Counted from the stretch's first letter, positions 21,577-34,203 are shown. The stretch is 64,000 nt of DNA from Adiantum capillus-veneris (GCA_014529385.2 CM043960.1:37830781-37894780); one strand, 5' to 3'. Notes: generated by a model not told the origin, from the letters alone. A program made the numbers and translations.

Positions 21577-22160
21577 TCAAGCTATATCCTTACGAAGCTC
21601 CTTGGGTGAAAAACCATTAACTAAAAAGTTCACAATCTTCTCACTCCATTCAGGCATAGTCTCAACTAGGAATAGAGAAGTATCGTGCAGTTCATCATCA
21701 ATTCCAGTAGGGGCTTCACCATTGGGTATGCAATAAAAATGATCCACCATGACACGTCTTTTATTGGGTCTCACCACAATCAAACTCAAGAAGAATTAAC
21801 AACCATCATGTAATTCTTCCCGTGACAAGGTTTATATACTAGATACAAAAATGCTTGATGATCAACATAGAAAACAAACTTGTTGGCAAGAAGGTAGTAG
21901 CGAAATTTCTTCACGTTGTAAATCATAGTTAAACCTTCCCACTCTGTAGTGGCGTAGTTGCTTTCAGCATCATTTAAACGACTTGCAAAGCTAATGGGAT
22001 AGTCCAATTTATGTTCTCCTAGTTGAGCTAGAACACACCCAATAGAAAATTTTGATGCATCAATATGCACATGAAAAATTACATTCCAATTTAGCACTCG
22101 TAGAATGGGAGCGCTTGTCAAGGTCTTTTTCAATGACTCATAAGCATGGTCACACTCTGC
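21577..22160 (-). pseudogene. T1 RNase H and connection to integrase
   Basis: 22133-21786 shows the plant Ty3 RNase H pattern: 'APILRVLNWNVIFHVHIDAS' (catalytic Asp at the end), 'YPISFASRLNDAESNYATTE' with the catalytic Glu, and 'FVFYVDHQAFLYLVYKP' with another acidic residue. The frame then shifts; 21789-21577 ('EKIVNFLVNGFSPKEL') is the usual linker to integrase in Athila/Tat elements. It removes the RNA strand during replication. Broken by stops. Confidence 0.85.
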
Positions 22161-22163
22161 GGT

Positions 22164-22933
22164 CTAGTGGAACTCAATAAGAAGCTTGTACAAAGGGTGA
22201 GCTATCTCGACAAAGTTTAAAATAAACCACTTGTAATAACCAACATGGCCCATGAGTCTTTGAACTCTTTTATAGTTTGTAGGTGGTGGAAAATTAGAAA
22301 TGGCCTTCATTTTGCTCTCATCTATGGAAATCCCATTTTTGGACACTATATACCCTAAAATGAGTCCATGTTTAACCCAAAATTGGCATTTGAAAGGGTT
22401 TAAGGGGATGTAATACAACCTGAAATTTACACAACACTTTTTATAAACATGATAGATGTTCCTTCCAAGAAGAATAAACACAAAGGTCATCTAAGAAAGC
22501 TTCACAAAACTCCCTAATAAATATTTCCTAAAAGCAGTGTTTATCAATCTTTGGAAGGTACCCGGGACATTGGTTAAGACAAAAGCCATAACATGAAATG
22601 TGAACAATCCAAATTCGGTTATAAAAGCAGTTTTAGCTTGGTCCTCTAGTGCAATTGTAATTTGATTGTATCTAGAGTACCCATCTAAAAAGCTATAAGC
22701 TTCCTTCCCTGTGACTATTTTAAGCACATGTTCTGAATATGGCAAGGGGTAATGGTCTCTCCTAGGGCGGCATTGACCTTCTTGAGATCCACGCACACTC
22801 TGAGTTTCCCATTCTTTTTCAGCACAATAACTATTGGAGACACCCATTTTGAGTGCTCAATAGGGTATATGAATCTGCATTTGACAAGCTTTTCAATTTC
22901 TTCTCGAACAATCTTTGCATACTTAGGATTCAT
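22164..22933 (-). pseudogene. T1 reverse transcriptase
   Basis: Three overlapping minus-strand frames: 22933-22715 ('SPIVIVLKKNGKLRVCVDLK'), 22847-22491 ('AYSFLDGYSRYNQITIALED' with the first catalytic Asp, 'TAFITEFGLFTFHVMAF', 'TNVPGTFQRLIN') and 22490-22164 ('LGYIVSKNGI', 'VGYYKWFILNF'). The YxDD position falls in the broken stretch near 22490 and is not readable. At least two frameshifts disable it. Confidence 0.9.
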
Positions 22934-22949
22934 TGGGTAGGGTCATTTG

Positions 22950-23279
22950 CTAGACTGGTTTAGCCATGCTATTCATGGGAATTGTGTGTTGCACCACGAA
23001 AGGTGGAACACCTTTCATATCATGATACGTCCAAGAAAAAATATCCTTGAATTTCTTGAGAAGTTTTTTAAGTACATACTCCTCAGTCTTTGTCAGATCT
23101 TGGGCAATGAAAATAATTTTGGACTCTTCTCCTAGGTCTGCTAACTCTATTTCCTTAACTATCACGGGACCATCATAGACTCCATTGCTTCCATTGATAG
23201 GTGTTCTTTGGGCCTTTGTGTACACAACCTTATGTTCCTCTGTGGTGTAGGATTTGAAATGATCAAGTGCAAGGTGCAA
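22950..23279 (-). pseudogene. T1 pre-RT segment
   Basis: Open frame with 'LKKFKDIFSWTYHDMKGVPP' (compare L.....VFAWS..DMPG) and 'VVQHTIPM', the typical lead-in to RT in plant Ty3 elements. The RT follows directly in another frame. Confidence 0.8.
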
Positions 23280-23464
23280 GTCTGTGGGGTCTTGTTGCTC
23301 TGTGGACTGTGATTTGTCTTCTACTTCCTTTTTTTGTTGAGATAACTCTTGATTTTGTCATCTCCTTATGGTACGGCTCAACTTTGGCTTCTTTTTAGCT
23401 TCTAGTTGTGTGATGTCAATGGGTTGTGGACTACACCACATGATGCTTTGAAGGGTATTCACAT

Positions 23465-24022
23465 TTATTCACATGATACCTTACGATATTCACCCCAGTT
23501 ATCTACCAACTTACGATGAGCATCACGTGCCCCCATATAATTAAGCCATTCTGTGGTAGATTTATTTTCATTTAGTCTAGCTCGCACATTTTCTCGATAT
23601 TGTCGCCTCTTGTATCTCTTACTCTTCTTGTCTAATGTTTTATTACGGTCGATATCCAGTGAAGAGTCACTAGATGAATCGCTACTTGTGTCTTCTCCTC
23701 TCCCGGATGGATTGTCATCTCGGGTACCATTGGGTCTTGAATGGTTTGTCCCCACATTTGCACCAAGATTCAACTCAAATTCTTTGTCCTCAAAGTCAAT
23801 TTCAATTGATGATTCTGACTCTAAATTGTGTGGGCCATAGTATTTTGAGACGCTACTGGTTCCGATGTAAGTCAATCCTTCATCGGGTAGGTCACCAGAA
23901 GCTATATGCATTGCTTCTATCATATTTAAAGGTACAAGTGGTGGCATTTCATCTCCCTCATGTGTTACCCAGGTTGTTTCCCTATTTCTCCAAGTGTCTA
24001 TGTTGTTGCTAGGTGGACCCAA
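23465..24022 (-). pseudogene. T1 protease-RT linker
   Basis: 186-residue open frame rich in acidic residues and Ser ('EDTSSDSSSDSS') followed by a basic stretch ('KSKRYKRRQYRENVRARL'). It sits between protease and RT and has no recognised domain; such low-complexity linkers are common in Athila/Tat polyproteins. Confidence 0.6.
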
Positions 24023-24037
24023 TCCACATTGCCAGAC

Positions 24038-24703
24038 TCAGTCATCCCAGGTAGAACATCCATATAAGGAGAATCTTCCCGAATCCCCAACATCAGTGTC
24101 CATTTTACACGTGTAACAATACTGCAATGGGGCCAAGTGAATTGTGATGTCATATCTATGATCAATTATAAATCTGTTTCCTACAGGATGTCCCCGACCA
24201 ATTACAAGATTCGATCGAATGACAGAGTCTTGGAATTGCAAGTAGACATGGTTTTTAGACCAGTCATGCACCATTTTTGCTTCCCTCATGAAAGGACGTC
24301 CTAAGATCATATCAAATGAAATAGTGTGCTTGGGAAAATCCATAACAGTGACGGTATTCCTTATTTTGTGTCCAAAGATCTTGATTTTGAGATCTTCTAG
24401 CATCCCAATAGGCTTGACAATAGTCCCATGGTCCATCTTTACTACTATGTTTGTAGTTCCAAGGTGAGGTCTTCCCATAGATTCCAAAAAAAAATTAGTC
24501 ACAATGCTAACCCCAACGCCACCATCAAGGATTCCCTTCAAAGTTAATCCCTTGGTAGTGATTGGTATGGTCGCATTGGATTCATCGCCTTTAAAGTATT
24601 GTCCCAACTTGTTAGCAGGTATTTCAACAACAGAGTTCTCTTCTAGTTTGGGTTGTTGATCTACATGTTCCTCCTCTATTGGCACCTCCCTAGCTCCATC
24701 CAT
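24038..24703 (-). pseudogene. T1 first aspartic protease
   Basis: 222-residue open frame. Residues about 53-68 read 'LTLKGILDGGVGVSIV', the active-site region (D-G-G in place of D-S/T-G), and near residue 134 'FDMILGRPFM' is the second retropepsin motif, followed by 'KMVHDWSKNHVYLQ'. T2 has a matching sequence at 29.5 kb ('KMVQDWGYDHTYL'), so T1 and T2 are relatives. This protease stands in the usual place between gag and RT. Confidence 0.85.
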
Positions 24704-25114
24704 CTATGAAAATTGTGGTAGCCCGACTTTCACTTCTCCATTGAGCAAAGCTCAGAGAGCTAAGAATAGCTCGGGGTCTCCATATAGTTTGGACATGATG
24801 GTGGTTCTAACTTATGAAGCCATGAAATCCATCAATTTGGAAATATTTAGCGGTACCTTTTGGGATTCAGTCCCTTGACGTGGGGAAGATGGGATCTCCA
24901 TTTCTTTGATAGGGTCAGGTAGTCCCTCTCAACAAGAAGGGACTACGCCCACTTTCCCATGACTTAAAGTCACTTTCTTCTTGGATGACACTAGGTATGT
25001 CTAGTGGTCTATGGACTTTGTGAGGTTGCTATTGTGTAGGGAACATTGTGTTTGTAATCTGGATCTACCTAGGTATCGGCTCTAGATCTCTTTGGGTCTC
25101 TTCTACCAAACCCA
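24704..25114 (-). other. T1 spacer between gag and protease
   Basis: No open frame of note. By position it should code for the gag-protease junction of T1, but it is broken by stops in all minus frames. Confidence 0.4.
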
Positions 25115-25894
25115 TTAATTGCTTGACTCGCTCGATCTCCTCTGTAGGGTTTGGTAAGTTTCTATCTTCTTCTTAGGTCCTGGCCATTGTGGCTCATGAC
25201 AATCTTCCTTGTTTGTTTCCTTCCTAGTGGTCATTTTAGTCTCCATGGTCTCACCTGAATCAGAATCCTCTTCAATGTTGTTCATATATATAGGGTCGTC
25301 ACCAGTCCCTATGTTGGTCTTTGAACTGGGGTCTGACTTTGTGACTTTCTGTGATCCCTTCCTTTTGTGTTTTCTTCTTCTTCTAGGATTGGTCAATTGA
25401 TGTTATGTCTCTTTCTTCAAGAATATAATTTTGGATTTGGAGCATCGATCCTGTGAGTAAATTTACTGGTACCATAGGCGTACTTTGTGAAAGCTCCTCC
25501 GTAACCTCAATTAAATTCAAAGGCGTTATCTTTGGTGCATTTGGATTATTAGGAAATTGGGCAATCAAATGATCTATGCCACATCAAGTATCGGCATTGT
25601 AGATGTGCACGCTTGATTGGTTTGCATTAGTGTGGCATTCTTTTGTAGTCTAATGGGACATTTGGCTACACGATGTGGACCTCCACACTCATAGCATTGA
25701 AGAGGTGGTCTCTTGGCAGTAATTGATATTTTGGCCTCTTGCAGCAAGAGCATCCACTTGATAGACAGGTTTGACTTGTCCCCAATAGTACTCCATGTAA
25801 TATTGTGGACTTTCGTCAAGTGCATTGATCCCATAGGCAATATTAGGGTCTGTATCTTCCTCATAGCCTTCCAAACCAAAAATAGATGACTCAC
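25115..25894 (-). pseudogene. T1 gag C-terminus with zinc knuckle and basic tail
   Basis: 25894-25574 carries a zinc knuckle 'CYECGGPHRVAKC' (C-X2-C-X3-H-X4-C). 25568-25383 is a linker, and 25396-25115 starts with a strongly basic run 'MTNPRRRRKHKRKGSQK' followed by acidic sequence. The knuckle and basic run would bind element RNA. The parts lie in different frames, so the copy is broken. Confidence 0.75.
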
Positions 25895-26963
25895 AACCCT
25901 CTTGATTCATAGAAGTGATTCTCGGATGTGGTGGTTGCGGTCCTAGAACTAGAGGTGGTAAGGGTGTTATTTGCACAACATTTTGGGCCCTAGGGACCAT
26001 GTGTTGTGACGTTTGTTCAAGAGGTGAGGCTGGCATCAATGCAGGCACTCGAGGTGTGTCCATCCATGCTAAGGTTGGTCTATTGTCCATCGCACGTCTA
26101 AATACTATGTAATCCTTGGCTTGCTGACCATAACTACCACCACAGGCAATGAAATTCCCATTAAATTTTACTCTAAACATAGGGCATTCACTGGTACTAT
26201 GTGGACCATAGAAAATTGAGCACAATTGTTGTTCCCTTCTTGGATATATATGATTGTTTTGTAGAGCATGATTGTCTCTAAGACTCTCTTGAATGGCCTT
26301 GGTGAGATCTGCTAAAGTCATCTCAGATATCTTTGGCTCTTTAGAAATAGGCTTTATGGTCATTGGCTCAAGCCATGATGCTTGCAAGCTAGTAGATTTA
26401 GGCTCAACAAACACTGTTTCTCCTTGAATCATTAAATTATCCTCCAATTGGATCGCATTGGTGGTGACTGCTTCCCAAGTGGTGATACCTCTAATGACTA
26501 GGCCATTGTAGATATCCTCATGTTGTAGTCCCCTAATGAATCTATCGAGAAATTTGTTATTATTGAAGCGCTCATTTGGATTACAACAAGAATTCAAATG
26601 CTTCAAGTGACTAATAAAGTCTCTCACAGACTCTCCTTCCTCTTGTTGGGATTTTTGGAGCTGAGATGCTACACCCCAAAGTACTCCCTCTTGTATGTAC
26701 TCTTTCAAGAGCAGTCTCCTAAGGGTAGGGTAAATCATTTTTTCTTCCACTCTTAGGGTTCTATACCAATCCCCAGCCTTTCCACTTAAGGTCAGGCTTA
26801 AGGCATTACTCTTATGCAGGTCATTGTGCTCTCCTAGGGAATCACATATTTGTTCAAACACTTTGATATGCTTTCTCACATCCTTGTCTCCACTAAATTT
26901 TTGTGTGATCTTGGCTATTTGCACTACCTTACGTCTAGGTTCTCTATCCGGCGTGTTACACAT
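25689..26963 (-). pseudogene. T1 gag core
   Basis: 425-residue open frame. Residues 16-160 fit the retrotransposon gag fold: 'KFSGDKDVRKHIKVFEQICD', 'LSLTLSGKAGDWYRTL', 'QSQQEEGESVRDFI'-like text (here 'QKSQQEEGESVRDFISHLKH') and 'FLDRFIRGLQHEDIYNGL'. Near residue 245 'CSIFYGPHSTSECPM' resembles a knuckle with one Cys lost. The C-terminal third is Pro-rich. It forms the particle core. Confidence 0.9.
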
Positions 26964-27522
26964 ATTTTCAGCAAAATGGATCTACCAATAGCTTGAGCAA
27001 AGGTTTCCAAGTCACCTAAGTGAGTAGGTATAGTGGGGACAGCGCTCTCGGGACTGCATGTGGAATGGGGGTTGGTATTGTGTTTAGCGTATATGCAGCC
27101 CTTGGGTTCCAAGTTGGGTACAATGTTGTGCCATGTGGTGGCCCAAAGTTCATATGTGTGGCCCTAGGCATAGCAAACGTCAGATGTGACATGCTAATGC
27201 TAGCCGGTATGGTCCCATTGAAATAAGAGCTTGGGTCTTGTGGTTGTGGACCATAAGTTTTTGAAACAACGGGAGGGGTAGGAGATACATGAGCATGAGA
27301 ACTCATAGGTGCATATGATTGATACACACTTGTAGGTGCTATTGCAGGCATTGAGCTACCATGTAGCGGTGCTTTACCAAATGAGGTCCATGGCATGTTT
27401 TTTGTCATGCCCATCACTAGGGTAGGCATGGTAGCCGTGGTGTCATCAAGAGAAAGATGAGCTAAACTTGGAAAGGTAAAGCTATCACTTGTGGGCTCAG
27501 ATGGTATTGAGACCCCTGGCAA
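26964..27522 (-). pseudogene. T1 gag N-terminal extension, truncated
   Basis: 168-residue Pro/Ser/Thr-rich open frame ('PTPPVVSKTYGPQPQDPSSY') in the gag direction. It overlaps the gag core frame and ends the readable T1 sequence: upstream, from about 27530, the DNA belongs to the RT of T2. No T1 leader or 5' LTR is present. Confidence 0.6.
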
Positions 27523-27544
27523 AATTCAAAATTAGAGAAAAAAT

Positions 27545-28560
27545 CCATCTTTGCTTCAATAATTGGAATTCTTCTTCACATTCATCGGTCCCCATAAATT
27601 TTGTGGATGAGAGTATAGAGAGTTTGACAATGATTGATTGCAATGACCGATGAAGGCTTGTACCTCCTAGATTTTGTTAGTCTTGGCAAAGAAACAATCA
27701 TTTGAATCTTCTCAAGATCCGTAGAAATGCCGTTCTTGGACACAATGTGCCCTAGAATTTTTCCTTTTCTTACGGTGAAGACACGTTTCTCAGGATTCAT
27801 GAATATACGATAGGTCTTGTATTTCTCAAAGATCTTCCTCAAATGCTCTATATGCTCATTTCTCAAGAGAGAATGCACACATAAGTCGTCCATAAAAATT
27901 TATAAGAATTGTCTTAGATATTTTTTGAATGCATGACTCGTCACACTTGGAGTGTGGCAGGTGTACTGGCCAAACCACATGGCATCACTCGATAAGATAA
28001 TATTCCCCATTATGTGGCAAAGGCTATCTTGTGCTGATCCTCTTGCTTTATAGAAAGCTGATTGTAGCCTAAAAAGCCATCAAGAATTCTATAAGGTTCC
28101 TTGCCTGCAACTCTCTCAATCACATGATCGGTAATTGATAGGGGATAGTTGTCTCGGATAGTAGCTACATTTATCTATTTGAGATTCACACATACACACA
28201 ATTTTTTGTTTTTCTTGGGCACTATCACACAATCTATGTGATCAATCTCGTAGATAAACTCCTCTTCCTTAAGCATATATCTCCTCTTTGATCTTTTTGG
28301 CACTATTTTATTGTATGTTTAGGGATGTTGTCTACGAGGCCTTGCATCGCCCTTAAGGAGTATGATATGTTGATAAATACTTGGATCTACTCCCTTACGG
28401 TCTTTGTGTGACCATGCAAACACATCTCTATATTATTTGAGTGTAGCTATCAATAGCTAATATTTCTCCTCCATGAGGTCAATAGCAATGTATGCTAGCT
28501 AAGTCAATGCATTTGGATTTCTCACGTTCGTTGTAAGATGTCCCTGGTTCTTTAAGTTCT
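27545..28560 (-). pseudogene. T2 reverse transcriptase, truncated
   Basis: 27893-27582 gives a clear segment: 'MDDLCVHSLLRNEHIEHLRK' (the DD pair is visible), then 'KGKILGHIVSKNGISTDLEK', the strand that follows the palm in Ty3 RTs. Upstream, 'EIDHIDCVIVPKKNKKL' and 'MPCGLASTPATLQ' (normally FGL.NAPATFQ) can be read in broken frames. Sequence typical of the RT-RNase H junction follows near 27550 and is cut at the T1 boundary. Confidence 0.8.
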
Positions 28561-28599
28561 TGAATTGGTTTTTGAACTATGATCTTTTAATCTTGGATT

Positions 28600-29953
28600 C
28601 TGTACCCTTTTGTAGTGAGAGGATGTGCCAAACTTGTCCATGTTTGATCCCTCTTCACTCCCCATTTCTATCATCCAAAATTCTTTCAAGATTTGCTTCA
28701 GTTTTTGATACTCTCGTTTGTTGTGTCTTTGGTTTTCACACTTTTAGGATTGGTATTTGTTGAAACAGGTACTATGTATCCTCGTGTAATTTTCTCTTTG
28801 ACACAATCGCTTGATCTTATGAGCATCAAATATTGTGTTTTTCTCTTTAAAAGAGGCATAGTTTTTGCTTGCGTGTGCTTTTCTTTCCTCACTCATTTTG
28901 CTCGGTATCTTTCTTGTCTTCTAGACGTCTTGTTAAATAAATCATGAAGGATCATCTCTTTCTCTTTTGATTTCATTTCATTTTTAGAGCTACTTGATAG
29001 CTTGTCTTTGACCTCTATCTCAAGAACATCATCTCATGAATCTTGGAATCCTTTGTCGCATTTGTCACTTGGATCTCTAATGGAAATCTCATCAACTATA
29101 CGTTTTCACTCAACTATTTCCTGAGCGTATGGATCCTCGATCTCTTACCGTATTTCCAAGATAACACTCACCATATGGAAGTGTGCTATGTCAAATCCCC
29201 CTTTGTCACAGAATTTCCTTGGGGTTGTTTCATTCATGCATATGTCTAGAGTAGTCAATATCTAATCCCAACCAAAAGGTTCAAACGACTCTTCTAGAAA
29301 TGGCTCGAGAATATAGTCTTTGTTCTCCTTTGGTCACTCTAAATTGTAATCTTCTCTAAGTAGACTCTCACATTTGGAGGCTCCACACATCCAAAGATAT
29401 GCTTTGTCTTGTAACCATGCAAGTATTTCTTTTCTATTGAATGTTGTTGAGTCAAATTCCTCTGCAAGATTTTGACTAACATCTCTATAAATGTGTTCCT
29501 TTACAATGATCCTTGTTGTGATCTCCTTATGCTACAAGTAGGTATGATCATAGCCCCAATCTTGTACCATCTTAAGTTGACAAATGAATGGTATTTCTAG
29601 AATGACATCAAAGTTGTTGCTCTTGCCAAAATCCACTATGGCAAAGGTATGCTTGTACTCTATTCACACGAGGACACTATGATTTGTTCCAACATACCCA
29701 CCGGTCTTTCTACATATATGTCTGCAAGTTGTAGTTTCATTCTTGTTTTTGTGAGAGCTGGTCTCCCCCATTTTTCCCATATCTCTTTTGTAGCAATGGC
29801 CACTCTAGCCCCTCTATCAAGTATAGAAATGGTTTTGACCCCCTTGTGTTCTAGTGGCAAGGTGGTGTTTTCTTCTTTCCCTTCACAATAATCGCCCACC
29901 TTGTCCACAAGTACTTGTTTTGCCTTTGGTTTGTTTTGTGTTGGTTTACCCAT
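28600..29953 (-). pseudogene. T2 aspartic protease and linker
   Basis: 29953-29660 holds 'KTISILDRGARVAIAT', the active-site motif with Arg at the residue that is Ser or Thr in working enzymes. The second motif, 'FDVILEIPFICQLKMVQDWG', follows in the next stretch. The rest, toward RT, is a charged, Lys/Glu-rich linker with many stops. The protease resembles that of T1. Confidence 0.75.
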
Positions 29954-30264
29954 GTGGTCATCTATGGGAATGTCTTAATGAGTAATTCTCAATCCCATCT
30001 TTTCCATGCTTTTCCCCACTTCTTTCCATAGATGCAATTTAATTTGTAGCAACTTTGAGAGAATTATTGTGTATTATATAGGAAGCGACATCAGTTCATG
30101 AAGGCTTTTGGTGTCCACCATCTTTGAAATTGGTTTCCATTGAGAAGGCACTACAATGACTTTCAATTTCATTTCCTGCTCTCCGATGAAAGAGGGTAAA
30201 GTCTTCAATGTTTTAGATTTTCTCTCTACAAATACTTTTTTGTTTTCGCTTCATCGTATAGAGA

Positions 30265-31421
30265 TTATATATTCCCAACATAGAACTCATGATCCATATT
30301 GATGTCAATGATGAGTGCAGACTTGAAAGTTGCACTATTATCCTTTCTATTCCGTATCGTCTCCCATAAGGCTTGTGGCCATGGCTCTTTCACTTCTATG
30401 ATGGGCATCATCACTTGTGACTTGGCGACATCCATGGTATTAGCCACTACCCTTGTGTCTAATGGTGTTTCAATCTCAGGCTTTGTTTGATCAATCATTT
30501 TGTTTCCTTTATGCTCAAATTCCCTGTTGCTTTGGTAAATTAAAACATCATGTCTAGGGATGTTTAGTTTTTCTGGCTCCATTAGAGCTTGAGCTGTCTC
30601 TATGAGCCATTTACACATTTCTAATCTTTGGTTCTCAACTACTGGGCACGAATATGTCAACCATGTTTGTTTCAGTGTATTTGTTTTCAGCCTGGCCTCA
30701 TAAGCTTGTAATAGAGCCTCTAAAGGTTCTATAACTTTTTCTACCAACATTGATTCTCCTGACAACATTTTAGAAGACATCACTCCTTCCGTTTGTTTCT
30801 TGCTTTATCATTCATATTTAAGCTTCTCTCTTGTCTGTTGTATCTCTATCTCCAAGGCAATTTTCTCTTTTAGCCTCTTTTCTTTTATTTTGTCTCTTTT
30901 GGCTTTCCAAGATTTTCTTTGAGTCCTTACTATCAAACTCTCAAATTCAGTTTGAACTGACAATTTTTGCTCATTCTCGATTCGTGTGTTTTCAGTGGCT
31001 TCTTGAGCTTGAGCTCTAGTCCCCACATTGATTAGAGTTGTAGGCTTGGTTTTTGATCCACTTGAACATGACACAATCCCAATGACATTCATCATTTTGT
31101 TGTCAATATTTTTGGGAAAGTAAATGTTCATCCATTGTGTAATGATGTTTTGTTGGTTGCGCAATATATGATGGCTCTGCAGCCTCATCTGTGCTTGCCC
31201 AAGAAAGATAACCTTCATCGGCATATGCAATACCCTCAAGTTATTTTCGTAAGTTGCAATTGGTTCTTCATAATATGAAGTTGGTGGCAACATTTTTTGG
31301 CTTGTGATTGTTTCTATCGGTTGCATGTATCTCACAATTGCTCGATTCTCTTGAGATATAGGAGTTTTTTGGTCCAACACTTGTTGAATCTTATCTCCCC
31401 CCTTGTGATGTGTTATTTGAG
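30265..31421 (-). pseudogene. T2 gag C-terminal region, coiled-coil-like
   Basis: Two open stretches, 31452-30808 and 30783-30265. The first ends in a long Lys/Glu heptad-like run ('KAKRDKIKEKRLKEKIALEI') that looks like a coiled coil; the second also reads as helical, charged sequence. No zinc knuckle was found. Position, between the gag core and protease, suggests gag C-terminus. Confidence 0.5.
31416..31421. repeat. S1 target-site duplication, left
   Basis: TTTGAG directly before the LTR start TGTCATAAAA. Confidence 0.8.
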
Positions 31422-33107
31422 TGTCATAAAAACTAATATCTAACCAACCCAAATGATTTTGTCATATTAAATTGATCACTTAATGTGGGAGAATAAACGG
31501 GCACAAGGGTTAAGATATAGACATGTGCTTATAGATCTATCTCAACACGGGGCCAATGGTAAAGGAGCCCAAATGAGAGATGGTCTATCAAAGAGAAAGG
31601 CTAACCAATGGAGCATAAGACCTTAGGGTTAGCTTCATTGAAGACCTCCAATAATGTGTGTTAAAGTCCTTTGACCTTAGGTAAGCTAGGGCTGAGCTTG
31701 AGGCACGGGAACCCGACCCAGCTCGAGATGCTTGTCCTGCTTGTCATGCTTGATGACTAAGGTGCTTGATGATTGAGGTGCTTGAGATGCTTGAGGTGCT
31801 TAATTATTAAGATGCTTGAGGTGCTTGACATGCTTGAGATGTTAGGGTTGCACTTGAGGTGAGAACCCAGCCCAAGCTTAAAGTGCTTAAGGGCCAAGCT
31901 TGTGGTGGGAACTGGGCCTATGCATGAGGGGTTGAGGTGTCAAAAAGTCAAAGATTCAATCCCTACAAGGAGGGGGCGAGCCCTACATGAGGGGGGATGA
32001 GAGAGAACACCCACACACTCACACAAGGCATGCATGGTACAAAGAAAGCAAAAGGGACACTTGTCAAGTTCCTCCTCATGTTGCCCTCATGGTGTGCCTA
32101 AAGCCTATTGGTTGGCCACCCAAGGGATCCAATGATAATTTAGGGGATTTAATTAATTGATTTTGCATTTATCAAGTCCTCTCTCTCAAAGGGGAAAGGG
32201 GGACACTTGTCTCAAGGCTACCCTTGCTGCTTGTAATGCCTCCTGCTTATGATTGGCTAGGCCTGGAGGGGTCCAATGAGCTTCAAGCATGAGCTACAAG
32301 GGGGGGGTCGACCAAAGAAAGCTAGGGGGTTGTTTCGGGGGTATACTCACCCACACACACTCACAAACACTCTCATTGTGTGCTAGGCAAGGTGCAAGAG
32401 CTCCATCTCCTTCTCCAAGCTCCTTGAGAAGTTGAGAGCCTACACCAACACTCTTGGCTATGGAATGCAAATCCAACCAAGAGCTATGATTCAATTCTTA
32501 AGATTTCCATCTTCTCCATCTTCATTACTAATTCTATTATGTATGCTAAGCAAGAAGAGTGATGATAAGTGAGGAATTATTTCTTTCTCCTATGGAATAC
32601 TTCTTCTTCCTCTTCCCTACCCTCATTCCCTGCTAGCTCTCTCCACCTTCGAAGGTGTTTGAGGTCTTGGGACTGAGGCTTGGGATAGTTAATGCTTTCT
32701 ACAAAGTGCATGTTATGCTTATTGCAAGAAGTCTAATGGTTTATTGCAAGTAGATTAGTTACTTAATGCAAGTAGATTAATTGTATTGCAAGGTAGATTA
32801 ATTGCTGCTTTAGGCACAAGTTGATGCATAAAAGTATACATCTTCATGCACTCAAATGATTTAGGGAACACAAAGACTAATGATGTTCATGAGTTCTTGA
32901 TTGTTTTCAAGCTAAGATTGATTTTTGATATTATGCAAAAGCTTGGTGTATGAAGCTTCCATCTCCATAGTGCTAAAGAGGTCTCAAGGAACACAAAGAT
33001 TGTATTGTATCAAGTCTCTCTTAATGAGAGAATCTATAATACGAATTCCTTTTGGAGGGGGGACCGGATCCACATAAATCCGGTCCTCAACTGTTGTCAT
33101 ATTCTAT

Positions 33108-33166
<59 letters not shown>

Positions 33167-33309
33167 AAGGTATTGCTCATGCCTAGTTAATTAAGTGTTA
33201 TGATTAAGTTGCTACTACCAATTAAGTTCACCATCTATGCTCTCAAAGTTGCTCACTCTAATTCTCTTAATTCCGCTATTCTCTAAGTTCATAGGCCATT
33301 TCCATTACA
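31422..33309 (+). mobile_element. S1: solo LTR of the G2/G3 family
   Basis: 1888 bp from TGTCATAAAAACTAATATCT to CCATTACA, with end-to-end similarity to the G2 LTRs (shared 'GCTTGAGGTGCTTG' repeats, 'AAGGGGAAAGGGGGACACTT', 'GGAGGGGGGACCGG') but no internal element next to it. The same six bases, TTTGAG, flank both ends. This is the classic product of recombination between the two LTRs of one element. It is longer than the G2 LTRs partly because of a CT microsatellite and a T-rich AGATTAATT-type repeat stretch near 32750. It lies in T2 gag sequence. Confidence 0.9.
33112..33163. repeat. (CT)n microsatellite in S1
   Basis: About 26 CT units near the 3' end of the solo LTR. The G2 LTRs have only a few CT units at the same place, so it expanded in this copy. 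Confidence 0.95.
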
Positions 33310-33315
33310 TTTGAG
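33310..33315. repeat. S1 target-site duplication, right
   Basis: TTTGAG, identical to 31416-31421. Confidence 0.8.
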
Positions 33316-33907
33316 CCTATTTGGTATCTCGGTGGTGATTAAAAAGGTTGCACTATTGGAGGTCCATGTGGACTTTCCCTCACGTAGCTCCTAATGTAAA
33401 AACACTTGTTTGTCTCCTGATTGTTGGTATACTTTTTCTCGATTGCACACCACTTCAAGACACATGGTACATTTGATGTTGGTGGTGGTTGTCATATGTT
33501 CGAATTTTTTGTATAGCTCTGGTTCATCCTTTTGATCACTTCCTCGACCATTTGATCAAGATGTGACATAATTGGAGCGTGAACACTCCGTTTTTTTGTA
33601 GATTCACTTGTGTTGGAAGAGACAATTTTAGTCATATTGTTGGCATCTTATGTTACCTCTCCATAAATTGTATAGTTGTCCACTAGATACAATGCTTCTC
33701 TAGTGACGTACTCAAATGTGGTGTATGCTTTCAAGTGCAGGTCCTTTTTGAGAGTTTCTTCTCTCAGGCCCTCTATGAAGAGAACTCATAATCTCTCATC
33801 TTGTGGTAGCTCTTGTATAGGATATCGCTTGATGTATTGTTTGAAGCAAAAAGAAGCAAACTTCACTTTCTCTTTCTCTTTCTGTTTAAAAGCATAAATT
33901 GGGGAAC
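33316..33907 (-). pseudogene. T2 gag, middle part
   Basis: Broken minus-strand frames with 'FIEGLREETLKKDL' and 'AYTTFEYVTREALYLVDN', matching the F..GL...L...V......T..EA...A text of plant retrotransposon gag domains. It joins in phase with 39447-39905 when A1 and one copy of TATGT are ignored. Confidence 0.75.
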
Positions 33908-33912
33908 TATGT
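33908..33912. repeat. A1 target-site duplication, left
   Basis: TATGT directly before the A1 edge TGTTTAGGGTACC; identical to 39442-39446. Confidence 0.85.
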
Positions 33913-34203
33913 TGTTTAGGGTACCATCATAGCATAGCTCCAATGACCAACAATAATTGTCAATCTGGAGGGATGAGATACCCGGCTAGGGCATGGAAAC
34001 ACTCACACAATTAGTGAGATAATCATGGCAACATGAATGATAACTCTATGAAGTGGGCTTCACGGCCTATGGAGGAGCTAAGCCACGATGCCTGGCAATC
34101 TCCACATCCAATTCTCTCCACCTCAAATCACCCCAATCACACACACTAATGATTGCAAGACGCACACATCACTAATCCTATCATGCAACACACTAATCAC
34201 AAG

